Shown piece by piece: positions 10,922 to 22,054 of a stretch of 64,000 nt of DNA (position 1 is its first letter; every line of letters starts with the position of its first letter). This stretch comes from Amphibalanus amphitrite. Taxonomy: Eukaryota > Arthropoda > Thecostraca > Balanomorpha > Balanidae. The translations under genes were made by a program, and so were the position numbers. Location: positions 372,001-436,000 of the forward strand of contig NW_024881973.1 in assembly GCF_019059575.1 (NCBI RefSeq). The letters are read 5' to 3'. The notes below the pieces were generated by a model. That model was not told the DNA's origin. It did not search any database and was given only the letters and a program-made list of their open reading frames with translations.

Positions 10922-11964
10922 TTAACCCTTGCCCTGGCAGGGCATTTTTCATAACACGGCCTGGCAGGGGGGGGGGTCGATGCGACCCCCCCCCTCGCGA
11001 TTGGCTCCTATGGCACCCAGAAACACCAAATTCGGTAGGTAGGTGGGCCCCCTGGAGTTCTCGCCCCTGTGCAAATTTGGTTGCTCTAGGTCAATATTTA
11101 GGGGGGTTTTGGGGGGTATAAATGTAAAAATTTCGCTAAAAACAGGTCAAAAGTTTTTCGCTTATAACTTTTGATCTAATTAAGATAAAGCAAAAAGAAA
11201 AGCACCAGTGAACTCAGCACGTCAAGGCGCGTCGAATGATATACTTTTTATCTTGCTTAAGTGTACATAAAGTTTTTCTTAAATTTTAAGTAAACTTAAA
11301 TTAATAAATTAAGTTAAAGTTAACCAAATTGCATCATATCGCATATCATTCGATTCGGCTGATCACCAGGAACACAATGGTACCATTTTTAAGCTCTAGC
11401 GTCATTATGTGCCAAGTTATTGGCAAAAACGTCATTTGACCTCAGTTGACCTCATTTGACCTGACCCATGGACAAGTACACCAAACAAAGAAGCACCAAG
11501 TGACCTGCTGTTGAGTACTGTGGTTTCAAAGCACAAAAGTGATAGAAAGAAGCGGATATCTCCAGTATTTTCCGAATTTAGTATTTTCCCATAGGCTTAA
11601 CATTACGACGTAATGACCTCTAACTGACCTCAGGTCAGTGACCTCAAAAAACCCGAACTATATGTTATACAACTCGGTGAACTTAGCACATCCTGAAAGT
11701 TTGAAGGAAATCAGTGCAAAACTGTGAGTTGGACAGGTGCAAAAAGAAATTTGAAATTTGACCATGACCTTGTACCGGTTTTTCTGACCTGGTGACCTGA
11801 CCTAAGGTCACCCGGACCTGAAATTTTCAGGTCATATGTAAAAAGGTTGCCCCATAGGCTGTGCCAAATTTGGCGGCGCTGCGCGCCGCCGTTTTTACGC
11901 TATCTTCGAAAAACCTTAGGGGGGGGTCGCATCGACCCCCCCCCCCTGCCAGGGCGAGGGTTAA
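10922..11964 (+). mobile_element. TTAA element family A, intact reference copy
   Basis: Intact 1043-bp copy with TTAA at 10922-10925 and 11961-11964. The left end has the tag CTGGCAGG twice, 18 bp apart, then a hairpin with GTCGATGCGAC arms. The right end has the matching hairpin GTCGCATCGAC and the tag once before GGGCGAGGG. The interior has an inverted motif pair TCGAATGATATAC (about 11235) and ATATCATTCGA (about 11342) and dense AGGTCA sites. It serves as the empty-site reference: its CTTGCTTAAGTGTAC near 11260 is where B sits in the other A copies. No transposase. Confidence 0.92.
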
Positions 11965-12110
11965 CAATGATGGACAAACATTAATGATAGGTATAGAAAA
12001 GAAAGGAAATGATAAAGAATAGGAGTTGGAGCTAGAGACGTGGAAACGCTACCACGACTCAGCATCTATGAATTACTCACAACCTTAAACTGAACAGATC
12101 TGGTACTCAC
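11965..12110. other. Intron-like spacer
   Basis: Between the A element and the donor of the next exon candidate; nothing else seen. Confidence 0.35.
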
Positions 12111-12222
12111 CGCCTGCTGAGGCTGACAGAATCTCCACTGACAGCGACGTCTGAGATGATGAGCTTGCTGTGGTTGTCCACTTCCGCTGGGCTGTCAACG
12201 TCCAGTAGCTCATCCGGCCACA
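12111..12222 (-). CDS. Candidate exon of unknown gene
   Basis: On the minus strand an acceptor CTCTGCAG is followed by 112 bp open in a protein-like frame (WPDELLDVDSPAEVDNHSK region) and a strong donor GTGAGT. The segment lies upstream of the exon at 8815-8932 but is not in phase with it directly, so at least one exon between them is unaccounted for. Family not recognised. Confidence 0.4.
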
Positions 12223-13350
12223 CTGCAGAGCACTGGCTCACCCTAACAGTCCCACAGCACCCTGGCTGTGGGACACCACAGCCACAGCAGTGGCTCACCC
12301 TCCCCCCCCCCCCACAGCAGCGCACAGACTACGGGAACACCACAGCAGGAATATTTTAAAATCTTGTTTTAACGCCGGCTAAAAAATAGGGGCCGAAATC
12401 GGGGGACTTTTCAGGTTTTTTTTGGGGGGGGATCACCTTGACTGACCGTTCAACCCGACCCTCCTAATCGAAAATCTGTTGCGACGCCACTGCATTCAAA
12501 CAGGATTTTCACAACTCTGCATACATGCAAAGCACCCTCTATGACTTTCACAATAGGTACGACTTGGGTACGACCCTGAACGTAGGCATCGCAATCGGCG
12601 CAAGTTCAAAACAGGGCCCGTATGGCGAAAACAGAAATGAAAACAAAAATAGGTAGGTACAATGCAACTTACCGATAGCTTGAGGAAGTCCAGAATATGT
12701 ATGCAAACACCGAATATAAATGTAAAGGCCTATCGTCGCCCTCACCTACCCTCATCCGAGCGACGCCGAACGCGCGAGCGCACCGGACCAAGCTCCGCGC
12801 CGACTGAGACGCTCATGCGCCAGTTCATGCAGGAAGTGACGTCACAGAGGCCTCTGACTCCACGGAAGGGTGCCAGCAATAGGCCCTATAACAACAGGTT
12901 GGATGGAGTTTTCTACCAGAAATATACTAACATTTCTCACGTTGACCAATGTCAACCTGATATTCATTAAAAATAATTGAGTTTTGATGGATGGTTTGTG
13001 ATTAACTTCGTTTTTTATAGACACAATTCTCATTATAATAAATTTAATTATATTATTCCTCTTTTGGATTCTTAAAAACTAGGATAGCTGAAACAAAGTT
13101 ATAGTTGCAACTAAGTTTGCAAGACAACGTGTTCTATAACAATATTGGTATCATGGTTGCCATGGAGACCTGTTCAGATTCATTGGTTTGTTACGGGGTT
13201 GCTATAGAAACCTGAGTTCATAGAACAGTGCAAGCAAATACCGTTGCCTAGCAACCTCTTCGTCGGTGGCACCTCCGTCGCGCTGGGAGGGAACGCAGGG
13301 TGCCGGCACGCCGGGAGAAGATACCAGAATACCAGAGTCAATAGCGCCGA
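12223..13350. other. Possible promoter and first-exon area of minus-strand gene
   Basis: 12670-12850 is relatively C/G-rich, has a TGACGTCA at about 12838, and a minus-strand donor GTAAGT at 12666-12671. These would fit a promoter and first exon for the exon series to the left, but nothing decides it. The rest shows no coding or repeat signal. Confidence 0.25.
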
Positions 13351-13359
13351 AGCATCTCC

Positions 13360-13495
13360 ACGTGCACGTGGACCAATCCGGAAGGGGTTGGCACCATTCG
13401 ACGTAGCGATCCGCCGGAAAGACGGTGGTGTCCGTCACGTGAGACGATGCAGCCACGTGTTACGCGTCACTATCACGTGGCGCCACGTGGGGCTC
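13360..13495. promoter_or_regulatory. Cluster of six CACGTG boxes
   Basis: Six CACGTG hexamers occur within about 130 bp: two overlapping at 13360, then near 13437, 13454, 13475 and 13485. CACGTG is the E-box bound by Myc/Max/USF-type bHLH factors. Whether it regulates anything here is inference; the hexamer is also common in repeat family Q. Confidence 0.4.
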
Positions 13496-14054
13496 TGCAA
13501 AAATATTCTGTTTGGCCCCCCCCCCCCCCAAAAAAAATCATCGGAAATATGACCGAAGATTTGTATGTGCCTGGAAGGAAAATTTAACTTTTTAATTAAT
13601 TGAAGTTGGTTTTAAAACGATGTCCGATGCGTAAGCATCCCATTTCGATCAGTGCCGGACGGCGCGCTCTGATTGGCTAACACTCGAGGTTAACCACCTT
13701 GTAAGGGGGTCTGACTCCCTGTGAACGGGAAAGGGTGTCCCGACACCTTTTCCACGAAGCCTTTCTGTGGAGTCGGACACCTTTACCAATCAGTCGGAAT
13801 TTACAGGAAGGAGTCGCAACTCCCCCGTCTGGAGTCGTGACACCGTCTCTTGGAGTCTTGGAATCAAGGGAGTCAGCCCGTTTGCCCCATGGGGAGTCGC
13901 GACACCTTCAGGACAACACCAGTTCTTGGTGTCGGACACCATATATTGAGATCGACCTCTCCAAATTTTGGAGTTTGAACCCAAATTTAGAGATCACTGA
14001 CACCTGTAAGAGGAGTCAGATGTAATGTGGGGTGTCAAAATTTTTATCAGTGTA

Positions 14055-14812
14055 CGCCCCGGCCGCAAGAGTGGGCGGGTACGACTCCCTCGCCCTAATT
14101 GAGCTAGCCTCGCGGGAAAAACAAGCATGTGTGCCGTTACGGGACAGGGGACGCAGCGATTGATGCACGGTTCAAAAGTCTCAGGTCAACTGGTGGCCTC
14201 TGAGAGTCAGGCCAAGTGCCCCGAGGGCCAAAATACGATTTTAGGTTTTGAGAAATAACTTTGCCAAAAAACGGCGCAGAGTCGCGATTTTAGTACCACC
14301 AGCACCATGTTTGTCAAGCTCCGGTGCGTCAAAATGGTACACTTTTGTTTGGCTGGGGTCAACATAAGGTGTTCACATCGGGTCAAAGCCAGGTCAGAGG
14401 CACTCAGGTCACGAAGTTGGTCGGAGGAGGTTATATCGTATATCATTCGATTCGGTAGGTCTTCCTGAATCTATTGGCGACTTTTCCGACTTGCCAGTTC
14501 AATTTTATCAGGAGTTATTGACGAAAAAACTTAAGAACTTTCTTTGTGACGTCATATATGACGTCACGCTAGGTTAAAGATGCAAAAGTGAAGCAATGGA
14601 CATTGCAAGAATTGCATTAAATTGCGATGAAATTTCATAAGTCAGTGATCTGACCTGAGACGGAAATGCAATTGTTTTCCAAAGATGCGTATGGAAGCAA
14701 AGATAAGGTGTGCCAAATAGCAGCCCTCTAGCTGTAAGGTGTTTTGAGTTATCGCCAAAAGTCGTGAGTGGAGCGCTACTGACTCCTCCGGTCGGCCGCC
14801 GGGGGTTAGGAG
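14055..14812 (+). mobile_element. Degenerate family B copy
   Basis: It aligns by eye with the B copy at 29236-30273: GGGCGGGTACGAC end, the GAGCTAGC-CGCGG segment, AGGTCAAC, TATCATTCGATTCGG near 14443, and the right end GGTCGGCCGCCGGGGGTTAG. The left tip lies across the CACTG insertion near 7136-7161. It is heavily mutated. Confidence 0.6.
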
Positions 14813-15495
14813 GCGTGCAGGGCATCGGAAAACCACCTGGTACTTTGCGAATTTTGCCGATAAAAATACATTTCTTATGCCGACTTATAGCCAAAAGACT
14901 ACTGAATCTCAAACCAGTCGTATCCTTGCACTAAATGGCTTGGCTTAGACACGATAGGTCTGAAAAGAAAAGGTCCCATGTATTCTCTATGGGCGCCACG
15001 AGGCCGTTGGCACCAGAGTTTCGGGAAGTGCCCTCGCCACAACCGCACGTGCAGATTTGGTCACGTGACCAAGCGCATTTGCCGCCACTGTATTTATCCA
15101 GAATTGGAGGATCAAAAGCATGCGATGCCATCCGGAAATTCCGCATATTTACGTCTGGACAACGAGTTGCGGGGAAAAGTGCTGACTTTGCCGCAGTTTT
15201 AGGAGCCGGTGATTAGGCTGGATTTTTGGGTTACTTTTCGTTCCGATTCATGTATTTCATAGTGTTTGGCTTTTGAATATTTTAGTTCTTTGAGATAAAT
15301 ATTACTTGCTCTACAACTTTTGCAAAAACGTTTCATTTTTGTAAGCCGACCGTCAGAGTCCTAAAAATACATCAGCACTACAATCATTGTAAACAATCAA
15401 ATGGAGCACCGCTTGGCTCTGTTCCAAGGCCCTTTTCAAGTTTATCTGGTGGTTCCGTACTCTTGTACGTCGTTTTATTGCATTTTTTGAATCCC
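14813..15495. other. Unassigned sequence with one repeat link
   Basis: The segment around 15130-15170 recurs inverted at 23050-23095, so part is a dispersed repeat. No convincing coding sequence. Confidence 0.35.
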
Positions 15496-16679
15496 TTAGC
15501 CCGCGCCCTGATGGGGGGGGGCCATTTTGGCCCCCCCTGTGGTTTTTCTGAAATAGCGAGAAAACGGCGGCGCGCAGCGCCGCCAAATTTTGGGTACCTT
15601 ACCGGACATCAATTTGACACCTTCACACAAAATTTCAAGTCACAGGTCACCTCAGGTCAGGAGTTATTGAGGTCAAACTGAGGTCATGTTCGAGTAAAAA
15701 TGAGCAAAAAACATGACATCTTGAAACGCTCACCAATTCTACAGTTCACAAGCAATTTTAAAGTTCTTTATGTGGTTGTGTAGAGAAAAGACGGCGCTAC
15801 AAAACTACTATCTCGGATTTTTGAAATTTTTGGATTTTGACCCCCAAAAATCAAAAAAATTGATTTTTTTAGAAAAACTCAAAAAATTTCCAAAATTTTT
15901 TCGAATTTCGAAAAAACGGAATATATGTGATAGTCCCTGCGCTCTTCGATATACATACCAAATTTTAGATCGATAGCTCTTTTTTTGGCCAAGTTATAGC
16001 GAAAAAACTGTTAAAAATTGATGACGTCAAATTTTTGAACTCAATTTTTAGCAATTCTAGACCTCGTAGCGCAAAACGGAGACCACCATTGAACTCCCCG
16101 TGACGAACTGCATCGAATCGATACCCATTTTATGCAAAAATATCAACTTTGAAATTTGACCTAATTTGACCTGACCTTGACCTGACCTTGACCTGACCTT
16201 GACCAAAACGTGACCTAAGCTGGTCCTAAAGTCTGTCTGACCCACATAATCGCATTTGTCATGTAAAATGGACCATAAAACATGTATCACACGACACTTT
16301 CATATTGTGACCCCCCAGTGACCTGACCTCTGTGACCTGACCTGGTATCAGTGACCTCAAATAGTAAAATATGTGCTTGAAGAACATTTCCCCATCGATG
16401 ATTTTCAATGAAATGCATTTTACACGATTTTACAACGCATTTCTTGAAATGCCTGTAAACGGTGAAAATTCGACCTTTGACCTGACCTGTGACGTCATCG
16501 GTTTGACCGAGGTCAATGAAATTGGGTCACAAGGTAGTTCCCTGTTGGGGCTATCCAACACCGTTTACCGCTTGTCGCTATGTTGCGTGGTTCTCGAGAT
16601 CTGAGGGGGGGGGGCCAAAATGGCCCCCCCCCCCATCAGACCGCGTTGCTCGGCAGACCCCATCTGGGCGCGGGTTAAC
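15496..16679 (+). mobile_element. TTAA element family I
   Basis: The element is bounded by TTAG (mutated) at 15496 and TTAA at 16676. The left end is CCCGCGCCCTGATGG plus a hairpin with GGCCATTTTGGCC arms. The right end has the same hairpin, then the tag twice (ATCAG and ATCTG, about 25 bp apart). The interior has CCGGAATATATGTGATAG (15917), tandem CCTGACCTTGA units at 16165-16200, ACCATAAAACATGTATCAC, and TGACGTCATCGGTTTGACC near the right end. No coding sequence. Confidence 0.9.
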
Positions 16680-17696
16680 ATTGACGTATATCATATTTAA
16701 GAAGCATGTGACTGAAAACAATCCCTGAAGTATTAAGGAGGCTGACAGAGGTCCTGACACCCTGAGCAATAACAATATCAAGTTGAGCTTGGAAGTTATG
16801 AAATTTTGGTTGATAAACGCGAGTTGATCGGGCTCACATATCAGCAAGAAAAAGTAAAATTAAAAGAGCTCATCATTCTTGGCCGAAAACAAGCTATAAT
16901 TTTGCAGGAGATCTTGGATCAATACTGAAGAGCACGCTGAGCAGTATCATGCCAGAAAATGTTGACTGATGAGTGCATATTATTGAATGAAGTAACTTAC
17001 AACAACAAGATAAGTTAGTGCTAACTATCAAGGAAAAATCTAGAATGAATGGACTCGGGCAGCTTTACTATGATTAGATGCTATGCAGATGGTAATGTGC
17101 ATCAGGTAGGTACTCAGTGTCTGGCAAATGAAACATGCGATCATTCCATTGCTACTGGAGGAGAAAGCTTGGATCACTAAACCCACTTTATGTTGATTTT
17201 GATGTTTATCATTACTGTATTTCTTGAAAAAAGGATTGTAATAAAATTGTAAATGCGACAATCCATGCAACGATGTTATCATATGTGTTCATTAGTCATT
17301 TGTGATAGTGATTGTTGGTCCAATATACAATGGCAAAGCTCTCAGCGTTTTTTTCTTCTGTGGATGGCCAGCAGTGACTCAGAACTTAGAAGTAATAGTT
17401 TTCTTCACAGGGCTGGGATAAAAAGTACTGAGGGTAATCTTCCACCAAGGAACTTTACTTTGACATGGTATGAGATGCAGGCACAAGTAGGTAGGTGCTT
17501 CGTTCCTATAGTCAGTAATTGTGTAGGTTTAGTTGGGTTAGCTTATATTAGGTTTTAATTTGCCCCAAGTGTCCATAGAAATGTGACCTGAACAGTGCGT
17601 ATACCTGACTAACCCGACAGCTGACCTAACCTCAATCATCACATATTTGCAATCTAGCCAAGACCTGCATAGCAGTAGCACCCAGTTATAGGTAGG
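16680..17696. other. No recognisable feature
   Basis: AT-rich single-copy-looking sequence. I find no family-like frame, splice pair or repeat. Confidence 0.4.
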
Positions 17697-17698
17697 TA

Positions 17699-18483
17699 CA
17701 GGGTGTCCCAGAAGTCTTGAAGCTTTTTTATTTTTGTCGTGTGACCTTGCTATTCGACCGATTAAGGCGAATCATGCCTCAAACGAAAGAGAATGAACTG
17801 AAATTTTGTATTTTCATGCGTACAGCACCACTTTAGTCAGGTGGCCCCCGTTGTGAGTCGCACAAGAACGAGCGCGAGAGATAACGTTCTTCGCTGCCGC
17901 CAAGGTCTCCCGGTTTGCGAAACACCGGTGTCGCCATGCCCGTTTCTTGTCAGCTTCAGAGTCTTATTCCCTGAAGCGAGCGACATAATATTAGCGACAT
18001 ATATTTGCGACGGGTTGATATTTGTTTTGCACCGTAATAATGCGACGAATCAAAGGATTACAACGGGCTGTTGCTTAGCGCGCTCAAGCAGCTGAGCCTT
18101 ATTTTCGTAATGGATGCGTACAAACATGTCAGGAGACTTTCTGATCAGTAAATTATTATGTTGCTAATGTTTTCTCGGAGATCCAATACTCTGTTTCCTG
18201 GCTCGCTTCATGAAATAAGGCTCTGAAGCTGACCAGAAACGGGCATGGCGACACCGGTGTTTCGCAAACCGGGAGATATTGGTGTCAGCGAAGAACGTGA
18301 TCTCTCGTGCTCAATCTTGTGCGACTCACAATGGGGGCCACCTGACTAAGGTGGTGCTCTACGCATGAAAATACAAAACTTCAGTTCATTCTCTTTCGTT
18401 TGAGGCGTCATTTGCCTTAATCAGTGGCATAGCAAGGTCACACGACAAAAATAAAAAAGCTTCAAGACTTCTGGGACACCCTG
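17699..18483. mobile_element. Mariner-type fold-back MITE
   Basis: Ends CAGGGTGTCCCAGAAGTCTT and the complement are flanked by TA (17697-17698, 18484-18485). The arms are long, about 270 bp each (for example GCATGGCGACACCGGTGTTT in both). CAGGGTGTCCCA ends with TA target are typical of mariner relatives. Non-coding centre. Confidence 0.88.
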
Positions 18484-18485
18484 TA

Positions 18486-18892
18486 CTTCCAACACCTTCA
18501 ACTTGCCAACAGTTAGCTCACCTTGCCAAGCTGCATCCAGGGAAAGTCAACTGAGGAACTGGCTCATTGGGTGGGTGGTGTGAGTCTGTGCATTTAAAGT
18601 GTTTCTTCTCTGAAGCTGCTCTGCACTGCTGTATGTCATGTTAGATGCTCAGAAAAAAATGTGGGAAATGATAACTAAGCTAGGTAGTAGGTACTTAAGT
18701 GCTTTGTTAATGCTTGAGAGATGAACAAATACAAATCCTGCAGGACACAGCTATGATATAGGTGCTAGGTGAGTATGTTATGTGAATGTGCTGGTTCCCT
18801 GTGTGACCGTAGTAAGTATACAAACAAGCACAGGGTCACAGTTACTCGAGGGCAGCGCTTTTCGAGGAGCGCTGTGGCCCGAAGGTTTGGAC
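18486..18892. other. No recognisable feature
   Basis: Nothing coding or repetitive identified. Confidence 0.35.
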
Positions 18893-19490
18893 TTTGAATT
18901 GTGAAAAAACGCCCGCCCACCGAAAAACGCAAACACCGCAAAACGCGCAAAACGCACGCCCGAAACGCCAACGCAAAGGTCGCAAAAAATAAACAAACGC
19001 CCGCCCGCCGCAAACCACAAATAAAAAAACGCAAAAACGCCGCAAAACAATAAAACCGCCCGCATCGCACGCCCGCTAGCCGCCAACCGAAAACGCCTAA
19101 AAATCACCCGCCCGCCGCCAAAAGCAAACACTGCAAAAAACGAAGAAGCGGCCGCCAACCGCAAACAAATTTAACACCGCAAACGACGCAAAAAAAGAAA
19201 ACCGCCCGCCCGCCGCCAAAGACAAACACCGCAAAAAAACACAAAACGCCCGCCCGCCGCAAATTGTAAACACCGCAAAACGTGCAAAACGCACGCCCGA
19301 AACGCCAACGTAAACGGCGAAAAAAAATCGCCCGACCGCCGCAAACCAAACAAAATTAAAAAAAAACGCCGAAACGCCGAAAAATAAAACCGCCCGCACC
19401 GCACCGACGCTAACTGCGAGCCGAAAACGACTAAAAGTCGCCCGGCAGCCGCCAAACGCAAACACCGCAAATAAGCGCCCGGCCGCAGCA
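18893..19490 (+). repeat. A/C-only minisatellite-like tract (about 600 bp)
   Basis: The plus strand is almost entirely A, C and isolated G in CGCCCGCCGC, ACGCAAACACCGC and CGCACGCCCG motifs, repeated irregularly. T is rare. The strand asymmetry makes long spurious open frames on the minus strand that are rich in F, R, G and A. Confidence 0.85.
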
Positions 19491-20301
19491 AGATAATTTA
19501 TCAACGACTGGCATACCGTTAGGCTGGTCATTTTCGCAAATCAAAAAGATTTCTGCAAAAATCTCCTAGATGAAAGCGCCCAATCAAAAAACGGATGGCA
19601 CGTGCGTGTTCCTCGCCCCCAACTTCCCTCAGGTCAATCGTCATTTGGGTCACCTAACGCATCGACGACCGGCTGGGTGGAATGAACATTGCGCCAAGAA
19701 ACGTAAGTAGATTGTCAAAAAGAATCCCCAGAATGGCGGATCCCAAAAGTTTGGAACTACCCCTTTGACCCACTAGACGACACCTTAAACAGTTGCCGAC
19801 CGGATGACACCCATTGTTTGGTCACCCACGCCATACTATGCATCATGGGTGCGCCGAAATGACCATAAGTCCCAATTTCCGGTGTGCAGGGTCATTTTCA
19901 ACGGCACGTGGCACGTGGTTCTGGACTTTTCCGGCCACTTTGCGACATACCCATGGGTAATGCACCGAATGGTGGTTGATCCGCATGGAAGAAAATGGGG
20001 GGGGGGTCGTTTGGATCGTTTTCGAGCAATCTGCCATGGAACGCATTTTTTCGTTTTCCCCATTGGCTTAACATGGGAATTTTCAAAGTCACGTGGCACG
20101 TGCACCAGACTGTGCGCGGAAGCGAGACTCATACCAGAACGTAGATCACCTGGCCCACTAGAAATCCTGAAAAATCAGAATTTTTGGAGCAGCCGTTTTC
20201 TAGAACATCAAGTTGTACTGATCTCAGGCAGCTTTTGCCAAATTGTCAGGGAACTCAGATTTGTTTTTCAATAGAAAAACACAATTCTAAAGAATAGTGT
20301 T
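19491..20301. other. Unassigned sequence
   Basis: It contains CACGTGGCACGTGG-like boxes near 19903-19917 and 20090-20100. An open plus-strand frame at 19804-20274 has no family resemblance and I do not call it a gene. Confidence 0.35.
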
Positions 20302-21312
20302 TTAACCCGCGCACCGACGGGGGGGGCGGATATCCGCCCCCCTGAGGTTTTTCGCGAATAGCGGGAAAACCGCGGCGCGTAGCGCCGCGAACTTTGGTAT
20401 GACTATTCCCTTATCAATTTTACACATGGTGTGCAAGTTTGAACCTCCTACCTTTCAAGGTCAGGTCACCAGGTCACTTTGAATGACCCAACCTCAAGTC
20501 ACTTTTTTGCAACTTTGTCACCGTGCCAGAGCTACAGTAGATGTCGGAGGCCTTTGAAAGTCGCAGGATGTTATTAGGTCATTAGTAGCTACAATTTGTA
20601 TATCTCGGAATTTTGATATCGGTGACCTAAGGTCAGGTCAATTTCGCGACCTCCCCATTATAAGTCAATGGGGGAAAAATCAACTCCCTGTTTTTACCAC
20701 TAAAACGGGTCGGAATGGCCCCATATACCATACATGACTTAATATACGATCAACGTTCACTACCTTGAGGTCTGTTTTGCTGTTGGGCAGCTTTGAGGTC
20801 ATGTGACGTCATCAAAGGTCACCAAAGGTTTTTGGCCAATAACTCCGTACAGGAACAAGATACAGACGCGTGGATGGTCTCATTGTGTTCAGCTCGTCAA
20901 GGCGCATCGAATGATATACATGATGACCTCGAGGTCACGTGACCTGAGGTCAACCTTTGACCTTGACCTTTCGAGGTCAACATATATATCATTCGATGCG
21001 GATTGACGAGAGGATCACGATGATGCCCTTAGTTTGTTCTTATCTTGACTAATTCGAAAGTTATTCGAGAAAAACTCTCTCCATATTTAGCGCCGCCATT
21101 TTGACTTTTTCGACCCCTGTGACGTCATCTTTGACCTGACCTGAAAATGACCTTAGTAAAAATTGTAGATCTTGACCGTGCGTATCCGATGCCGTTTACC
21201 ACTTGTCGCTATCTTGCTTCGTTCTCGAGATCTCAGGGGGGGGGGCGGTCATCCGCCCCCCCCCCCCCGTCGGTACTAAGTTGGCGCAGACCCCCGTCGG
21301 TGCGCGGGTTAA
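20302..21312 (+). mobile_element. TTAA element family D, copy 1
   Basis: TTAA at 20302-20305 and 21309-21312. Left end CCCGCGCACCGACGG with hairpin arms GCGGATATCCGC. Right end hairpin GCGGTCATCCGC, then the tag CGTCGG twice with about 20 bp between. Core motifs: CTAAGGTCAGGTCAATTTCG, CCCATTATAAGTCAATGGG, the inverted pair CATCGAATGATATAC (20904) and ATATATCATTCGATGCG (20982) around a block of AGGTCA sites, then TGACGTCA. No coding sequence. Confidence 0.92.
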
Positions 21313-22050
21313 CTATTGACAACAAACCTTCGGTTATATTCAATCTCCACATAAACATACAACAAAAACGGTCATATAGCCTCACTCCGAACACACCACA
21401 AATAACTTAAGCCTTTACAGGCACAAAAATGCCTTGATTTACAGGACAGGTATACAACATATCCTCTGTCCTTGGGGATCTTGGTGCCAAGTTGAGGTAC
21501 GATGGCTGAACTTCAGGATTGATCAGCCTTTTCTTCTTAGCCACTGCTTTTATACGAGAAAGACTTAATGCTTGTTTATAAACTGCGTTGAAAATTTAAT
21601 GATCCACCTTCAATTCTGGCATGAAGGTACAAATAAAACAGTTCCCTCTCCTCTTGGAATACACAAAGCAAAATATTTAATAACTTTTAGTGGATGGACA
21701 GGAGTAATTAGCATAGCTTTCCCTCAAGTTAACTTTTGGCACTGATGAATTACACTGACACCTCTGATCCAATTAGGTAAGATAAACTTGGAATGTGTAA
21801 ACCTGCCTAGTCAATCATGCAACAGATGAACTTGAGGTCAACAAATTTTGCTATAGGTAGGTATACACTATACATCAACGTTACTTTGCAGTTTGGAACC
21901 TTTTTTTTTGCTTATTCGCTTCATATTTTGTAACAAACGCGAAAAAACTGCAATATAACAGAACTATATGCTTCTTGACAAAATGCAATAGAAGTAAAAC
22001 TTAACCCTGATGGCATTCATTCTTAGTGGGAATGTAATTACAAAATATTT
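21313..22050. other. No recognisable feature
   Basis: AT-rich, no family-like frame and no repeat recognised. Confidence 0.35.
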
Positions 22051-22054
22051 TGTT

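Larger units (their letters stand above)
7164..14052. mobile_element. CACTG-ended DNA transposon (CACTA/EnSpm-like)
   Basis: Inverted ends CACTGAAAAAAAATGACACC and a diverged complement (ending CAGTG at 14052) are flanked by TA on both sides. Both subterminal zones (7180-7790 and 13700-14045) are crowded with GTGTC/GACAC and GAGTC/GACTC units, as is usual for CACTA-type elements. It has entered an old B element: its flanks 7136-7161 and 14055 onward resemble adjacent parts of B. Nested inside are the MITE at 9350 and an A copy at 10922; without them it is about 4.6 kb. Exon-like pieces on the minus strand lie within its ends and may be its own gene. Superfamily is inferred from ends only. Confidence 0.6.

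Noticed and set aside
7164-14052. Polinton/Maverick identification for the 6.9 kb element
   Set aside because: Ends are short, subterminal repeats are CACTA-like, and no polymerase B, ATPase or capsid genes are present.
16165-16205. AGGTCA tandem array as telomeric or CRISPR-like repeat
   Set aside because: Spacing is irregular, there are no unique spacers, and the arrays always sit inside TTAA elements.
18778-19531. Long overlapping minus-strand frames of 80-144 codons
   Set aside because: They arise from the A/C-only tract lacking T, are made of a few residue types, and overlap in several frames.
19804-20274. 156-codon open frame as a possible gene
   Set aside because: No domain-like pattern, a poly-G stretch within, no splice or start context, and flanks of repeat type.
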